A stretch of DNA of 64,000 nt, from contig NZ_CP040889.1 of NCBI RefSeq assembly GCF_006171285.1, positions 3,844,001 through 3,908,000 on the forward strand. Direction: 5' to 3'. Positions 18,602 through 27,182 of this stretch are shown here, in pieces (the stretch's first letter is position 1; every line of letters begins with the position of its first letter). The position numbers were made by a program, and so were the translations under genes. The notes under the pieces are model-generated. The model was given only the letters and a program-made list of their open reading frames with translations. It was not told where the DNA came from and did no database searches. This stretch comes from Leclercia adecarboxylata (GTDB lineage: Bacteria > Pseudomonadota > Gammaproteobacteria > Enterobacterales > Enterobacteriaceae).

Positions 18602-19885
18602 ATGAACAAGCATGATGAGTATGACGTCGCTGAACCTTCACGGCGTCGGTTGTTAAAAGGGGTAGGGGCGCTTGGCGGCGCTCTTGCTCTGGCAGGTGGC
18701 TGTCCGGTGGCGCATGCGGCAAAACCGCAGAGCGCGCCGGGCACGCTCTCCCCGGATGCGCGGATGGAGACCCAGCCGTTTCACGGCCTGCATCAGGCCG
18801 GGATCTTAACCCCGCAGCAGGCCTCAATGATGCTGGTGGCCTTTGACGTGCTGGCCAGCGATAAAAGCGAGCTGGAACGCCTGTTCCGCCTGCTGACCCA
18901 GCGCATCACCTTCCTCACCACCGGCGGCCCGGCGCCCGACACGCCGAACCCGCGTCTGCCGCCTATGGACTCCGGGATCCTGGGGGCCTTTATCGCTCCG
19001 GATAACCTGACCATGACGGTGTCGCTGGGGGCGTCGCTTTTTGACGATCGCTTCGGCCTGGCCGGGCTGAAACCTAAATCACTGCAGAAGATGGTGCGTT
19101 TCCCGAATGATTCGCTGGATGCGGCGCTGTGTCATGGCGATCTGCTGATCCAGATCTGTGCCAACACCCAGGACACGGTGATCCACGCCCTGCGGGATCT
19201 GATCAAGCACACCCCGGATCTACTGAGCGTGCGCTGGAAGCGGGAAGGGTTTATCTCTGACCACGCCGCGCGCAGCAAAGGCAAAGAGACGCCGGTGAAC
19301 CTGCTCGGCTTCAAGGATGGCACTGCCAACCCCGACAGCCAGGATGCGCCGCTAATGGATCGCGTGGTATGGGTGACGGCGGATCAGGGCGAACCGGCCT
19401 GGACGGTGGGCGGCAGCTATCAGGCGGTGCGCATCATCCAGTTTCGCGTTGAGTTCTGGGACCGGACGCCGCTCAAAGAGCAGCAGACTATTTTTGGCCG
19501 CGACAAGCAAAGCGGTGCGCCGCTGGGCATGAAGAACGAGCACGACGTGCCGGATTACGCCAGCGATCCGGACGGCAATGTTATCGCCCTCGACAGCCAT
19601 ATCCGCCTTGCTAACCCGCGCACGAAGGAGACCGAGCAAAACCTGATGATGCGCCGGGGATACAGCTACTCGCTGGGGGTGACCAACTCCGGCCAGCTGG
19701 ATATGGGGCTGCTGTTTGTCTGCTTCCAGCACGATCTGGAGAAGGGCTTTTTGACCGTCCAGAAGCGCCTGAACGGCGAAGCGCTGGAAGAGTACGTGAA
19801 GCCGATTGGCGGGGGTTACTTCTTTGCCCTGCCGGGCGTGCAGAATAAAAACGGCTGGCTGGCACAGGGTCTGCTCGAAGCCTGA
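18602..19885 (+). CDS. efeB: EfeB, Tat-exported DyP-type haem peroxidase
   Basis: The 427-residue precursor carries a twin-arginine signal ([10 protein letters not shown], residues about 11-20) followed by a hydrophobic stretch ending in AHAA. The mature enzyme has the DyP GXXDG motif in [11 protein letters not shown]. It works at acid pH in the periplasm with EfeO and EfeU. The ATG at 18602 is 4 bases after the efeO stop, so translation is probably coupled. An upstream in-frame GTG inside efeO would put ten extra residues before the Tat motif and is less likely. Confidence 0.95.
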   Translation: MNKHDEYDVAEPSRRRLLKGVGALGGALALAGGCPVAHAAKPQSAPGTLSPDARMETQPFHGLHQAGILTPQQASMMLVAFDVLASDKSELERLFRLLTQRITFLTTGGPAPDTPNPRLPPMDSGILGAFIAPDNLTMTVSLGASLFDDRFGLAGLKPKSLQKMVRFPNDSLDAALCHGDLLIQICANTQDTVIHALRDLIKHTPDLLSVRWKREGFISDHAARSKGKETPVNLLGFKDGTANPDSQDAPLMDRVVWVTADQGEPAWTVGGSYQAVRIIQFRVEFWDRTPLKEQQTIFGRDKQSGAPLGMKNEHDVPDYASDPDGNVIALDSHIRLANPRTKETEQNLMMRRGYSYSLGVTNSGQLDMGLLFVCFQHDLEKGFLTVQKRLNGEALEEYVKPIGGGYFFALPGVQNKNGWLAQGLLEA

Positions 19886-19891
19886 TTAGCG

Positions 19892-19927
19892 TCCCGCTTA
19901 ACACTTAAGCGGGATGATTTTTTTCCG
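19892..19927 (+). terminator. Terminator of efeUOB
   Basis: A perfect 10-bp stem (19892-19901 with 19905-19914) with a three-base loop is followed within three bases by a run of seven T. Confidence 0.9.
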
Positions 19928-20109
19928 TCTCTCTATCTCCTTGTTATAATTCTGTAATAGTCCGATAGCAGACTAAGTGAAACTGTAGGTCGAGTCTTAA
20001 AAGTTGCATTCGGGTAAAATAAATGTTGCATTCATGCTAAATCCTGATGTACTTACTTTAAGAAAGCGGTAAACCTTACAGTGAACATGAATCACTCTGG
20101 AGATCGCCG

Positions 20110-21180
20110 ATGGTTGGGTCCTGTACTGGACAAGGTAAACGTAACAACCGCAGCACCCGGCGCGGAGGCTCAAACTCCGGCAGCGATCTCTTCACCGAAA
20201 AATTCTCCCCCTCCACAGCAAATCCTGATTTTACCGACCCGTCGAATGGTGAGCATAGCGATCCGGCGGCGTCATTTAACCAAGCAAGCTATGGCTTAAA
20301 AGGAAGCCAACCCTCAGATGTTTGTTCGCCTAATCGCACTGATTGCGGTGCGAGTGATGAATACCAACAACTCAAGGTGCTATCCATGGGAAGACAAAAA
20401 GCAGTGATCAAAGCTCGTCGTGAAGCGAAACGTGTGCTGAGACGGGATTCACGTAGCCATAAACAGCGTGAAGAAGAGTCGGTCACCTCGCTTGTGCAGA
20501 TGAGTGGCGTTGAAGCAATTGGCATGGCGCGGGACAGCCGTGATACCACCCCAATTGTGGCGCGCAATGACGCTCAGGCGCAGTACCTGAATGCTATTGA
20601 GAGTAAGTCGCTTATTTTCGCCACCGGCGAAGCCGGTTGCGGGAAAACCTGGATAAGTGCAGCTAAGGCGGCGGAGGCTCTGATTCATAAGGACGTCGAT
20701 AAGATCATTGTGACCCGTCCGGTATTGCAGGCTGATGAAGATCTCGGCTTCTTACCTGGCGATATTTCGGAGAAGTTTGCCCCCTATTTCCGGCCCGTCT
20801 ACGACGTGCTTGTGAAACGGTTGGGTGCATCTTTTATGCAGTACTGCCTGCGTCCCGAAATTGGTAAGGTAGAAATTGCGCCGTTCGCCTATATGCGCGG
20901 ACGTACATTTGAAAATGCAGTTGTGATTCTCGACGAGGCCCAGAACGTGACTGCTGCGCAAATGAAGATGTTTTTAACGCGCCTCGGGGAAAACGTGACG
21001 GTGATCGTGAACGGGGATATCACCCAGTGCGACCTGCCGGCCGGCGTCAAATCGGGTCTGAGCGATGCGCTGGCACGTTTCGAAGAGGATGAGATGGTGG
21101 GCATCGTACGGTTCGATAAAGACGATTGCGTACGTTCGGCGCTCTGCCAGCGGACGCTGCAGGTCTACTCCCGGTCATAG
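20110..21180 (+). CDS. phoH: PhoH, phosphate-starvation-inducible ATPase
   Basis: The 356-residue protein has a polar, Ser/Asn-rich N-terminal region of about 90 residues. An SF1-like NTPase domain follows, with Walker A in FATGEAGCGKTW (near residue 170) and Walker B in VVILDEAQNV. PhoH binds ATP; family members link to RNA metabolism. CTGGAG lies before ATG 20110. A second ATG at 20386 (MGRQKAVIKARREAKR) begins the conserved part and could be an alternative start. I could not find a convincing Pho box in the 220 bases upstream. Confidence 0.93.
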   Translation: MVGSCTGQGKRNNRSTRRGGSNSGSDLFTEKFSPSTANPDFTDPSNGEHSDPAASFNQASYGLKGSQPSDVCSPNRTDCGASDEYQQLKVLSMGRQKAVIKARREAKRVLRRDSRSHKQREEESVTSLVQMSGVEAIGMARDSRDTTPIVARNDAQAQYLNAIESKSLIFATGEAGCGKTWISAAKAAEALIHKDVDKIIVTRPVLQADEDLGFLPGDISEKFAPYFRPVYDVLVKRLGASFMQYCLRPEIGKVEIAPFAYMRGRTFENAVVILDEAQNVTAAQMKMFLTRLGENVTVIVNGDITQCDLPAGVKSGLSDALARFEEDEMVGIVRFDKDDCVRSALCQRTLQVYSRS

Positions 21181-21633
21181 CATAACCTTCTCGTTTTACT
21201 TGCTTCCTGTAACCCCTTCCCGGCGTAATGCCGGGAAGCTGCGTCTGATTCCTCGGTTGAAATGCACCTGCGGTTGTCTTTCACAAGATCATATTATGAT
21301 GATGACATATTTATTTCGTATAGAAAATGCCGGGTATTACGCGGTGTTTTGCTGTATTTATAAGTCTTGTTGTTAACTCAACAGGCTTTTTAATAAAAAT
21401 GACAGAAGTGTGATATTAATTCGTAATACCCACAAAATATGTATGAAAACCATGATCAGGCTAATTATAAATAATCAATTAAACGTGAATGTTGTCACAA
21501 TTCATTACTGCCAGCCGAATATTAAGTTGGTAACTTTCGGGCTATTATCTATGTTTCGTAGTCATTCAAACACAATTCTAAAAAGAAACTCCCGGGAAGA
21601 CTTTTCTCTGGAACATCACGCTGAGGGCCATAC
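21181..21633. other. AT-rich intergenic region before the AlsT-type symporter
   Basis: These 453 bases hold a hairpin (21216-21224 pairing with 21230-21238, loop GTAAT) that may end phoH but lacks a T-run. A markedly AT-rich tract of about 380 bases follows. No ORF with coding character is visible. The change in base composition begins here and continues into the next gene. Confidence 0.5.
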
Positions 21634-23127
21634 ATGAACGAACTGGTTAGTGCAATTAATAGTGTTATCTGGAGCCCGGCGTTAATATTTTTATGCCTGG
21701 GTGTTGGCCTCTATTTCTCACTGCGTAGTCGCTTTTTACAATTACGCCATGTCAAACATATGGTGGCTCTGATGTTCCAGGGGCGTGCCACGGATGCAGG
21801 CGTATCGTCGTTTCAGGCACTGACAATGACGCTGGCGGGGCGCGTGGGGACCGGTAACATCGCGGGTGTGGCAACCGCCATTACCTTTGGCGGGCCGGGA
21901 GCGCTATTCTGGATGTGGATGGTGGCGTTTTTGGGTGCCAGCTCCGCTTTTGTTGAATCCACTCTGGGTCAGGTTTATAAAGAAAAAATTAACGGCGAAT
22001 ATCGTGGCGGTCCTGCCTTCTATATTGAAAAAGGTTTGGGCGTGAAATGGTACGCATGGTTATTTGCTATTGTGACTATTTTCTCCTGCGGCTTATTACT
22101 TCCCGGTGTACAGGCAAACTCTATTGGCGCCAGCCTGGATATTGCCTTTGGCCTCGATCCAAATGTCACCGCCGCATTATTGGCTATATTATTAAGTTTC
22201 ATTATTTTTGGTGGTGTGAAAAGGATCGCCAGCTTTAGCAGCATGGTCGTTCCTTTTATGGCGCTCGGCTATATTATTGTCGCCTGCGTTATTATCGCCA
22301 TTAATATTGAGCAACTTCCTTCTGTTATTCTGCTGATCTGGAAAAGCGCATTTGGCCTTGAAGCAGGCTTTGGTGCTGTTCTGGGGCAGGCAATAATGTG
22401 GGGCGTTAAGCGCGGGGTATATTCCAACGAGGCGGCGCAAGGTACAGGGCCACATGCTTCCTCAGCGGCCGAAGTGAGCCATCCGGCGAAACAGGGCCTG
22501 GTTCAGGCCTTCTCAGTCTATATCGACACGCTGTTCGTCTGCTCCGCAACCGGGTTCATGCTGTTGATTACCGGGTTGTATAATGTTCAGGGCGTCGATG
22601 GCGCGGCAATCTATACAGGGATTGCAGGCGTGGCAGCGGGCCCTGGCTATGTGCAGACCGCCATGGAAAGCATGATGCCTGGTTTTGGTAATTACTTCGT
22701 TGCCATTGCGCTGTTCTTCTTTGCTTTCACCACTATTATTGCCTACTACTATATTGCTGAAACAAATATCGCGTATATCAACCGTAAAATTCACCGCCCG
22801 TGGCTGACGTTCTTGCTGAAAATATGCCTGTTAACGTCCACGGTATATGGCACCGTGCGTACTGCAGATCTGGCATGGGGGTTGGGCGATATTGGGGTCG
22901 GCCTGATGGCGTGGCTTAACATTATTGCAATTGTTCTTTTACATAAAAAAGCATTTGCCAGTCTTAAAGATTATGAAAGCCAGAAGGCGCAAGGTATCGA
23001 TCCGCAATTTGATCCGATTCGACTTGGGATTAAAAATGCCGATCACTGGGTTAAAGACCGTAAAGATGAAAAGAATGCGAGCCTGGGTCAGACATCTTCA
23101 CTGTCGGGAAATCGTACACTAAGTTGA
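21634..23127 (+). CDS. AlsT/AGCS-family sodium:alanine (glycine) symporter
   Basis: The 497-residue membrane protein has about eleven helices and the AGCS signature region LAGRVGTGNIAGVATAITFGG near residue 68. Other family segments are EYRGGPAFYIEKGLG and GVKRGVYSNEAAQGTGPHAS. It should import alanine or glycine with Na+. The C-terminal 50 residues are charged and cytoplasmic. Its third positions are richer in A/T (many att, tta and ttt codons) than the GC-rich neighbours, which suggests acquisition from elsewhere. It occupies the place of pgaABCD in K-12. Confidence 0.9.
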   Translation: MNELVSAINSVIWSPALIFLCLGVGLYFSLRSRFLQLRHVKHMVALMFQGRATDAGVSSFQALTMTLAGRVGTGNIAGVATAITFGGPGALFWMWMVAFLGASSAFVESTLGQVYKEKINGEYRGGPAFYIEKGLGVKWYAWLFAIVTIFSCGLLLPGVQANSIGASLDIAFGLDPNVTAALLAILLSFIIFGGVKRIASFSSMVVPFMALGYIIVACVIIAINIEQLPSVILLIWKSAFGLEAGFGAVLGQAIMWGVKRGVYSNEAAQGTGPHASSAAEVSHPAKQGLVQAFSVYIDTLFVCSATGFMLLITGLYNVQGVDGAAIYTGIAGVAAGPGYVQTAMESMMPGFGNYFVAIALFFFAFTTIIAYYYIAETNIAYINRKIHRPWLTFLLKICLLTSTVYGTVRTADLAWGLGDIGVGLMAWLNIIAIVLLHKKAFASLKDYESQKAQGIDPQFDPIRLGIKNADHWVKDRKDEKNASLGQTSSLSGNRTLS

Positions 23128-23133
23128 TGGTGC

Positions 23134-23169
23134 AAAAAGAGCCCGTATGAAAGTACGGGCTCTTTTTTT
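23134..23169. terminator. Bidirectional terminator after the AlsT-type gene
   Basis: A long stem (AAAGAGCCCGTA with TACGGGCTCTTT, loop TGAAAG) is flanked by A-runs and T-runs on both sides. It ends the symporter gene. On the minus strand it follows a ten-base remnant of a tRNA-Ser 3' end (23174-23183), so it may be a relic of a tRNA terminator. Confidence 0.9.
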
Positions 23170-23266
23170 ATATGGCGGTGAGAAGGTTAGGGGGCTGGAT
23201 TCCGTGAACATGCCTGATGGCGCTTCGCTTATCAGGCCTACGGGATTGAGGCCGGGTAACGCTTTG

Positions 23267-23339
23267 TCCCCTCGCCCCTTTGGGGAGAGGGTTAGGGTGA
23301 GGGGCCCAGCGCGCACGGTGCCGCATCTGGCACCGGGAG
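23267..23339. repeat. Direct repeat A, copy 1
   Basis: A segment of about 73 bp with a CCCCTTTGGGGAGAGGGTTAG core and the tail CACGGTGCCGCATCTGGCACC recurs with only a few changes at 26378-26450. The two copies lie on the far sides of the tRNA-flanked cassette in the same orientation. The stretch before it (23184-23266) holds REP-like palindromes and no gene. Confidence 0.85.
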
Positions 23340-23509
23340 GGATTGACTCGCTGCGCTCGCCCTTCGGGCAGCCTGTTCGCTTCGCTCTCAGTCTGTCCAA
23401 CTGGCTTCGCCAGTTGTCGAACCCCGGTCGGGGGTTCTCATCCCCCCCTGCAGGCGTGCAATATGCGAAAAAAAAAGCCCGCATTTTCATGCGAGCTCTT
23501 CTTTAAATA
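23340..23509 (-). repeat. rtT-like repeat unit downstream of tRNA-Ser copy 1
   Basis: Read on the minus strand, the tRNA is followed by a terminator (stem around 23478-23496 with a T-run at 23469-23476). A repeat body of about 130 bp follows, including the hairpin AACTGGC-TTC-GCCAGTT (23399-23415). The body is nearly identical to the two tandem units at 26501-26867. The tRNA 3' relic at its far end is reduced to about 10 bases here. Confidence 0.8.
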
Positions 23510-23597
23510 TGGCGGTGAGGGGGGGATTCGAACCCCCGATACGTTGCCGTATACACACTTTCCAGGCGTGCTCCTTCAGCCACTCGGACACCTCACC
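23510..23597 (-). tRNA. tRNA-Ser (anticodon GGA), copy 1
   Basis: The minus strand gives an 88-nt tRNA starting GGTGAGGTGTCCGAGTGG and ending with encoded CCA. The acceptor stem, long variable arm, anticodon loop CTGGAAA (GGA, reads UCC/UCU) and T-loop GTTCGAATC are all visible. In E. coli serX (same anticodon) lies at this locus next to ghrA. It is identical to the copy at 26868-26955. Confidence 0.97.
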
Positions 23598-23743
23598 ATA
23601 TTGTTTTGCTGCCTTTCCTCTCGGGGGCAACGGGGCGCTACTATAGGGAGTCGGGCTAAAACGGTCAAGCAGATTTTCTGCTTTACTGCGCGTTCGGTTA
23701 AGCAATAAGCAGCTCCACGGTTTTCAGGCCGTGGAGCGAGCCA

Positions 23744-24421
23744 TTAGCGCTGTGAATCGAGCGCCTCACCGTTCTTCACCACCTCTTGCGCCTTGCCGTA
23801 GCTTTCAATCAGCAGCTGATACGCCGGGAAGATATGGGTATAGACTTCCGCCCACTGCGCCGCATCTTCACGATTCCAGGTGCGCTGGATCTCCGAGGCG
23901 ACGGCGGCGGTATCCATTGGCACTACGCCTGCCTGCACCACACGCGCCAGGGTGATCTCCTGGGCCATTTTGCTGTAGGTGCCCGATGCGTCGATCACCG
24001 CAAACACCTTATAGCCGTCGGCCACCGCGCTGATTGACGGGAAGGCCATGCAGACGCTGGTGATGGTCCCGGCGATAATCAGCGTTTTACGTCCGGTCGC
24101 CTTCACGGCGGCCACGAACTCCGGGTTGTCCCAGGCGTTAATCTCACCTTTACGCGCCACGTACTGCGCATGCGGCGCATTGGCGTGGATCTCCGGGATC
24201 AGCGGCCCGTTTGGCCCCTGCGGCACGGAGGCCGTGGTGATCACCGGGATATTCGCCAGGCTGGCGATTTTCGCCAGCGCCGCGGCGCGGGCGCGCAGTT
24301 CCGGCATCGGCATGTCGCCGACGGTCTGGAACAGGCCGCTCTGGTGATCGATAAGCAGCATCACTGCATCATTCACATCAATCGCCGGACGTGCGCCGTT
24401 AAAGTTAGCGGGGGTAGACAT
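23744..24421 (-). CDS. Isochorismatase-family cysteine hydrolase (YcaC-like)
   Basis: The 225-residue protein has the isochorismatase-hydrolase catalytic triad: Asp25 in [10 protein letters not shown], Lys91 in [10 protein letters not shown] and Cys124 in [10 protein letters not shown]. It is most like YcaC, an octameric hydrolase of unknown substrate. The ATG has AGGAGA upstream. It is 20 bases downstream of the pirin gene on the same strand, so the two are probably one operon divergent from the LysR gene. Confidence 0.88.
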   Translation of the reverse strand: MSTPANFNGARPAIDVNDAVMLLIDHQSGLFQTVGDMPMPELRARAAALAKIASLANIPVITTASVPQGPNGPLIPEIHANAPHAQYVARKGEINAWDNPEFVAAVKATGRKTLIIAGTITSVCMAFPSISAVADGYKVFAVIDASGTYSKMAQEITLARVVQAGVVPMDTAAVASEIQRTWNREDAAQWAEVYTHIFPAYQLLIESYGKAQEVVKNGEALDSQR

Positions 24422-24441
24422 GATTCTCTCCTTTATTACAT

Positions 24442-25302
24442 TCAGATCTGACCAAAGCGGCCGGAATTGAAATCGCGAATGGCTTCGGCGATTTCGCTTT
24501 TACTGTTCATCACAAACGGGCCATAGCCCACAATCGGTTCATTCAGGGGCTCCCCGGCTATCAGCAGCACTTTGGCGTCGCTGCTGGCTTCCAGATGGAG
24601 CGTCTCTCCCTGCTGGCTCAGCACCGCCATCTGGGCTTCACCTGCCTCTGCGGTGTCGTTCACCGTCACGTTGCCCTCCAGCACCACCAGCGCGGTGCTC
24701 CAGCCTTCAGGCTGAGTCAGCGTGAGATGGCTGCCCTGACGCAGGGCGAGATCCCAGACGTTCAGCGGCGAGTAAGTGTGCGCCGGGCCGGTAGTCTCTT
24801 CGTAGCGACCGGCGATCACCCGCAGTGAGCCGCTGTTGTCAGGCAGCGTCACCACCGGAATTTGGCTTTTGGTGATGCTCTGATAGCCCGGTGTCGCCAT
24901 CTTGTCTTTTGCGGGCAGGTTGACCCACAGCTGCATCATTTTTAGCTCGCCGCCTTTCTGCGCAAAGGCGCTGGAGTGGAACTCCTCATGCAGAATGCCG
25001 GCGCCCGCCGTCATCCACTGCACGTCCCCCGGGCCAATCACGCCGCCTTTACCGGTTGAGTCGCGATGCTCCACTTCGCCGGAATAGACGATGGTGACCG
25101 TTTCAAAGCCACGGTGGGGATGCTCACCCACGCCGCGTTTTGCGCCATCCGCCGGGAAGGTGTAAGGTCCGGCATAATCGAGCAGTAAAAACGGGCTCAG
25201 CGGCTCACCCTGTGTCTGGTAAGAAAACATCGAACGCACCGGGAAACCGTCGCCAACCCAGTGCTGACGGGGTGCGGTATAAATGCCTGTAACGTTTTTC
25301 AT
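24442..25302 (-). CDS. Pirin-family bicupin protein
   Basis: The 286-residue protein is a pirin-type bicupin. The N-terminal cupin has the metal-site motif [20 protein letters not shown] near residue 48 and [20 protein letters not shown]. The C-terminal half has [13 protein letters not shown]. Some pirins, such as YhhW, are quercetin 2,3-dioxygenases; a redox-sensing role is also proposed. I chose the ATG at 25300-25302 (family start [18 protein letters not shown] upstream) over an in-frame start 27 codons upstream. Confidence 0.88.
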   Translation of the reverse strand: MKNVTGIYTAPRQHWVGDGFPVRSMFSYQTQGEPLSPFLLLDYAGPYTFPADGAKRGVGEHPHRGFETVTIVYSGEVEHRDSTGKGGVIGPGDVQWMTAGAGILHEEFHSSAFAQKGGELKMMQLWVNLPAKDKMATPGYQSITKSQIPVVTLPDNSGSLRVIAGRYEETTGPAHTYSPLNVWDLALRQGSHLTLTQPEGWSTALVVLEGNVTVNDTAEAGEAQMAVLSQQGETLHLEASSDAKVLLIAGEPLNEPIVGYGPFVMNSKSEIAEAIRDFNSGRFGQI

Positions 25303-25412
25303 GGTGTTCTCCTGATGTTCTGTTGATGTAATTAGCTTATATTCAGGTTTAATATCCCGGTAGATAGTGAAAATAAGTTGCACTGTTCTGTTTATGGAAC
25401 GATGAGGGCGTG

Positions 25413-26318
25413 ATGCAGGATCTCAATGATTTCGTGTGGTTTGTGAAAGTGGTCGATCACGGTGGCTTTGCGGCGGCAGGTCGGGCGCTCGATCTGCCAA
25501 AATCCCGGCTCAGCCGACGGATAGCCCAGCTTGAGGCGCGGCTGGGCGTGCGTCTGATCCAGCGAACCACGCGCCAGTTTACGGTGACGGAGGTGGGGCA
25601 GACCTTCTATCAGCACTGCAAGGCGATGCTGGTGGAGGCCGAGGCGGCGGAAGAGGCGGTCGCGGCGTTGCAGGCTGAACCGCGCGGCATGGTGCGGATC
25701 ACCTGCCCGGTCACGCTGCTGCACGTTCACGTTGGGCCGATGCTGGCAAGGTTTATGGCGCGCTATCCCGGCATTAATCTGCAGCTGGAAGCGACTAACC
25801 GGCGGGTGGACCTGGTGGCAGAGGGCATTGATGTAGCCATCCGGGTGCGTCCTCGTCCGTTTGACGACAGCGATCTGGTCCTGCGGGTGCTGGCCGACAG
25901 GGGGCATTGCCTGGTGGCGGGGCCAGAGCTGATTCAGCGCCTGGGTGTGCCGACAATGCCGTCGGAGCTCAGTGCCTGGCCCGGCTTGAGTCTGGGGGAG
26001 GGGAGGCAGATCCATAAGTGGGCGTTAAGCGGGCCCGAAGGGGCAAAGGCCGAGGTCCATTTTCAGCCGCGCCTTATTACCACCGACATGCTGGCGCTGC
26101 GTGAAGCAGCGATGGAGGGGGTAGGGCTGGTGCAGTTACCCATTTTGATGGTCAAAGACCAGCTGGCGTCCGGGGCGTTAATAAAAGTGCTGGAGGCATG
26201 GGAGCCGCGGCGGGAAGTTATTCACGCGGTTTATCCCTCACGGCGCGGGCTGTTGCCGTCAGTCAGAACGTTGGTGGATTTTTTGACGGAGGAGTATGCG
26301 AGGATGGTGGAGGAATGA
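25413..26318 (+). CDS. LysR-family transcriptional regulator
   Basis: The 301-residue protein has an N-terminal winged helix-turn-helix (residues about 3-60, with AAGRALDLPKSRLSRRIAQLE) and a periplasmic-binding-like effector domain (about 90-295). It is divergent from the pirin gene with a 110-bp gap, the usual place for a LysR activator of its neighbours. The ATG at 25413 follows GAGGG; a GTG three bases earlier is possible. Confidence 0.9.
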   Translation: MQDLNDFVWFVKVVDHGGFAAAGRALDLPKSRLSRRIAQLEARLGVRLIQRTTRQFTVTEVGQTFYQHCKAMLVEAEAAEEAVAALQAEPRGMVRITCPVTLLHVHVGPMLARFMARYPGINLQLEATNRRVDLVAEGIDVAIRVRPRPFDDSDLVLRVLADRGHCLVAGPELIQRLGVPTMPSELSAWPGLSLGEGRQIHKWALSGPEGAKAEVHFQPRLITTDMLALREAAMEGVGLVQLPILMVKDQLASGALIKVLEAWEPRREVIHAVYPSRRGLLPSVRTLVDFLTEEYARMVEE

Positions 26319-26337
26319 TTGGGGGTCAGGTTTTGAT

Positions 26338-26372
26338 TTTATAGGTCGGGTAAGCGAAGCGCCACCCGTCGC
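26338..26372. repeat. REP-like palindrome after the LysR gene
   Basis: A single REP-type palindrome (GTCGGGTAAGCG with CGCCACCCGTC) is followed by six T and could also end the LysR transcript. Confidence 0.7.
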
Positions 26373-26377
26373 TTTTT

Positions 26378-26450
26378 TCCCCTCTCCCCTTTGGGGAGAG
26401 GGTCAGGGTGAGGGGCCCAGCCCGCACGGTGCCGCATCTGGCTCCGGGAG
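26378..26450. repeat. Direct repeat A, copy 2
   Basis: This is the second copy of the segment at 23267-23339, in the same orientation and differing by a few bases. It immediately precedes the rtT-like array. Confidence 0.85.
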
Positions 26451-26460
26451 AATATAAAAG

Positions 26461-26867
26461 AAAAGAGCCCGTACTTGCGTACGAGCTCTCATCTCGAATA
26501 TGGCGGTGAGGGGGGGATTGACTCGCTGCGCTCGCCCTGCGGGCAGCCTGTTCGCTGCGCTCTCAGTCTGTCCAACTGGCTTCGCCAGTTGTCGAACCCT
26601 CGGTCGGGGGTTCTCATCCCCCCCTGCAGGCGTGCACTATGCGAAAAAAAAGCCCGCATTTTCATGCGAGCTCTTCTTTAAATATAGCGGTGAGGGGGGG
26701 ATTGACTCGCTGCGCTCGCCCTGCGGGCAGCCTGTTCGCTGCGCTCTCAGTCTGTCCAACTGGCTTCGCCAGTTGTCGAACCCTCGGTCGGGGGTTCTCA
26801 TCCCCCCTGCAGGCGTGCACTATGCGAAAAAAAAGCCCGCATTTTCATGCGAGCTCTTCTTTAAATA
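26461..26867 (-). repeat. Tandem rtT-like repeats carrying tRNA-Ser 3' ends
   Basis: Read on the minus strand from tRNA copy 2, two units of 183-184 bp follow. Each has a terminator (GAGCTCGCATGAAAATGCGGGC then a T-run), a body of about 130 bp and the last 19 nt of tRNA-Ser. The relic at 26501-26519 is exact. The relic at 26685-26703 has one change, CCA to CTA. A variant terminator (26464-26488) closes the array. The region has no gene. The plus-strand open frames across it are repeat artefacts. The layout matches the E. coli tyrT rtT repeats. Confidence 0.85.
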
Positions 26868-26955
26868 TGGCGGTGAGGGGGGGATTCGAACCCCCGATAC
26901 GTTGCCGTATACACACTTTCCAGGCGTGCTCCTTCAGCCACTCGGACACCTCACC
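26868..26955 (-). tRNA. serX: tRNA-Ser (anticodon GGA), copy 2
   Basis: This 88-nt gene is identical in sequence to the copy at 23510-23597, with CCA encoded and anticodon GGA in the loop CTGGAAA. It lies next to ghrA, the position of serX in E. coli, so this copy is the likely ancestral locus. Its terminator and rtT-like repeats lie at lower coordinates. Confidence 0.96.
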
Positions 26956-27182
26956 ATATTGTTATCCCGTTGCTGCCGGGACGGGCGCTAATGTAAGGAA
27001 AAGCCTGACTGACGTCAATCAACTTTTTCAGTAAATTAGCGCGTTAAGACAAACTTCAACCAACATGATTTTTAATTGCGCTGAAAGCGCCTTTTTTATC
27101 AACAACACCCCGGTCGCAAATTTTGTTATGCTGCAATGCAGTTGAAAATGAACGTAAAACAGCGCAACAGAAGGCAATCGCA

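Noticed and set aside
19928..20109. Possible Pho box upstream of phoH
   Set aside because: CTGTAATAG- and CTGTAGGTC-like strings are present but do not form an 18-bp Pho box with a second CTGTCAT-type repeat.
23147..23708. Plus-strand open frames of 119-121 codons over the terminator and tRNA copy 1
   Set aside because: They overlap the terminator, REP elements and a tRNA antisense, with no ribosome site or family match.
26500..27034. Plus-strand open frames of 68-163 codons across the repeats and tRNA-Ser
   Set aside because: They read through the antisense of a tRNA and repeated units; the repeated peptides (such as FSCELFFKYGGEGG) are repeat artefacts often annotated in error.
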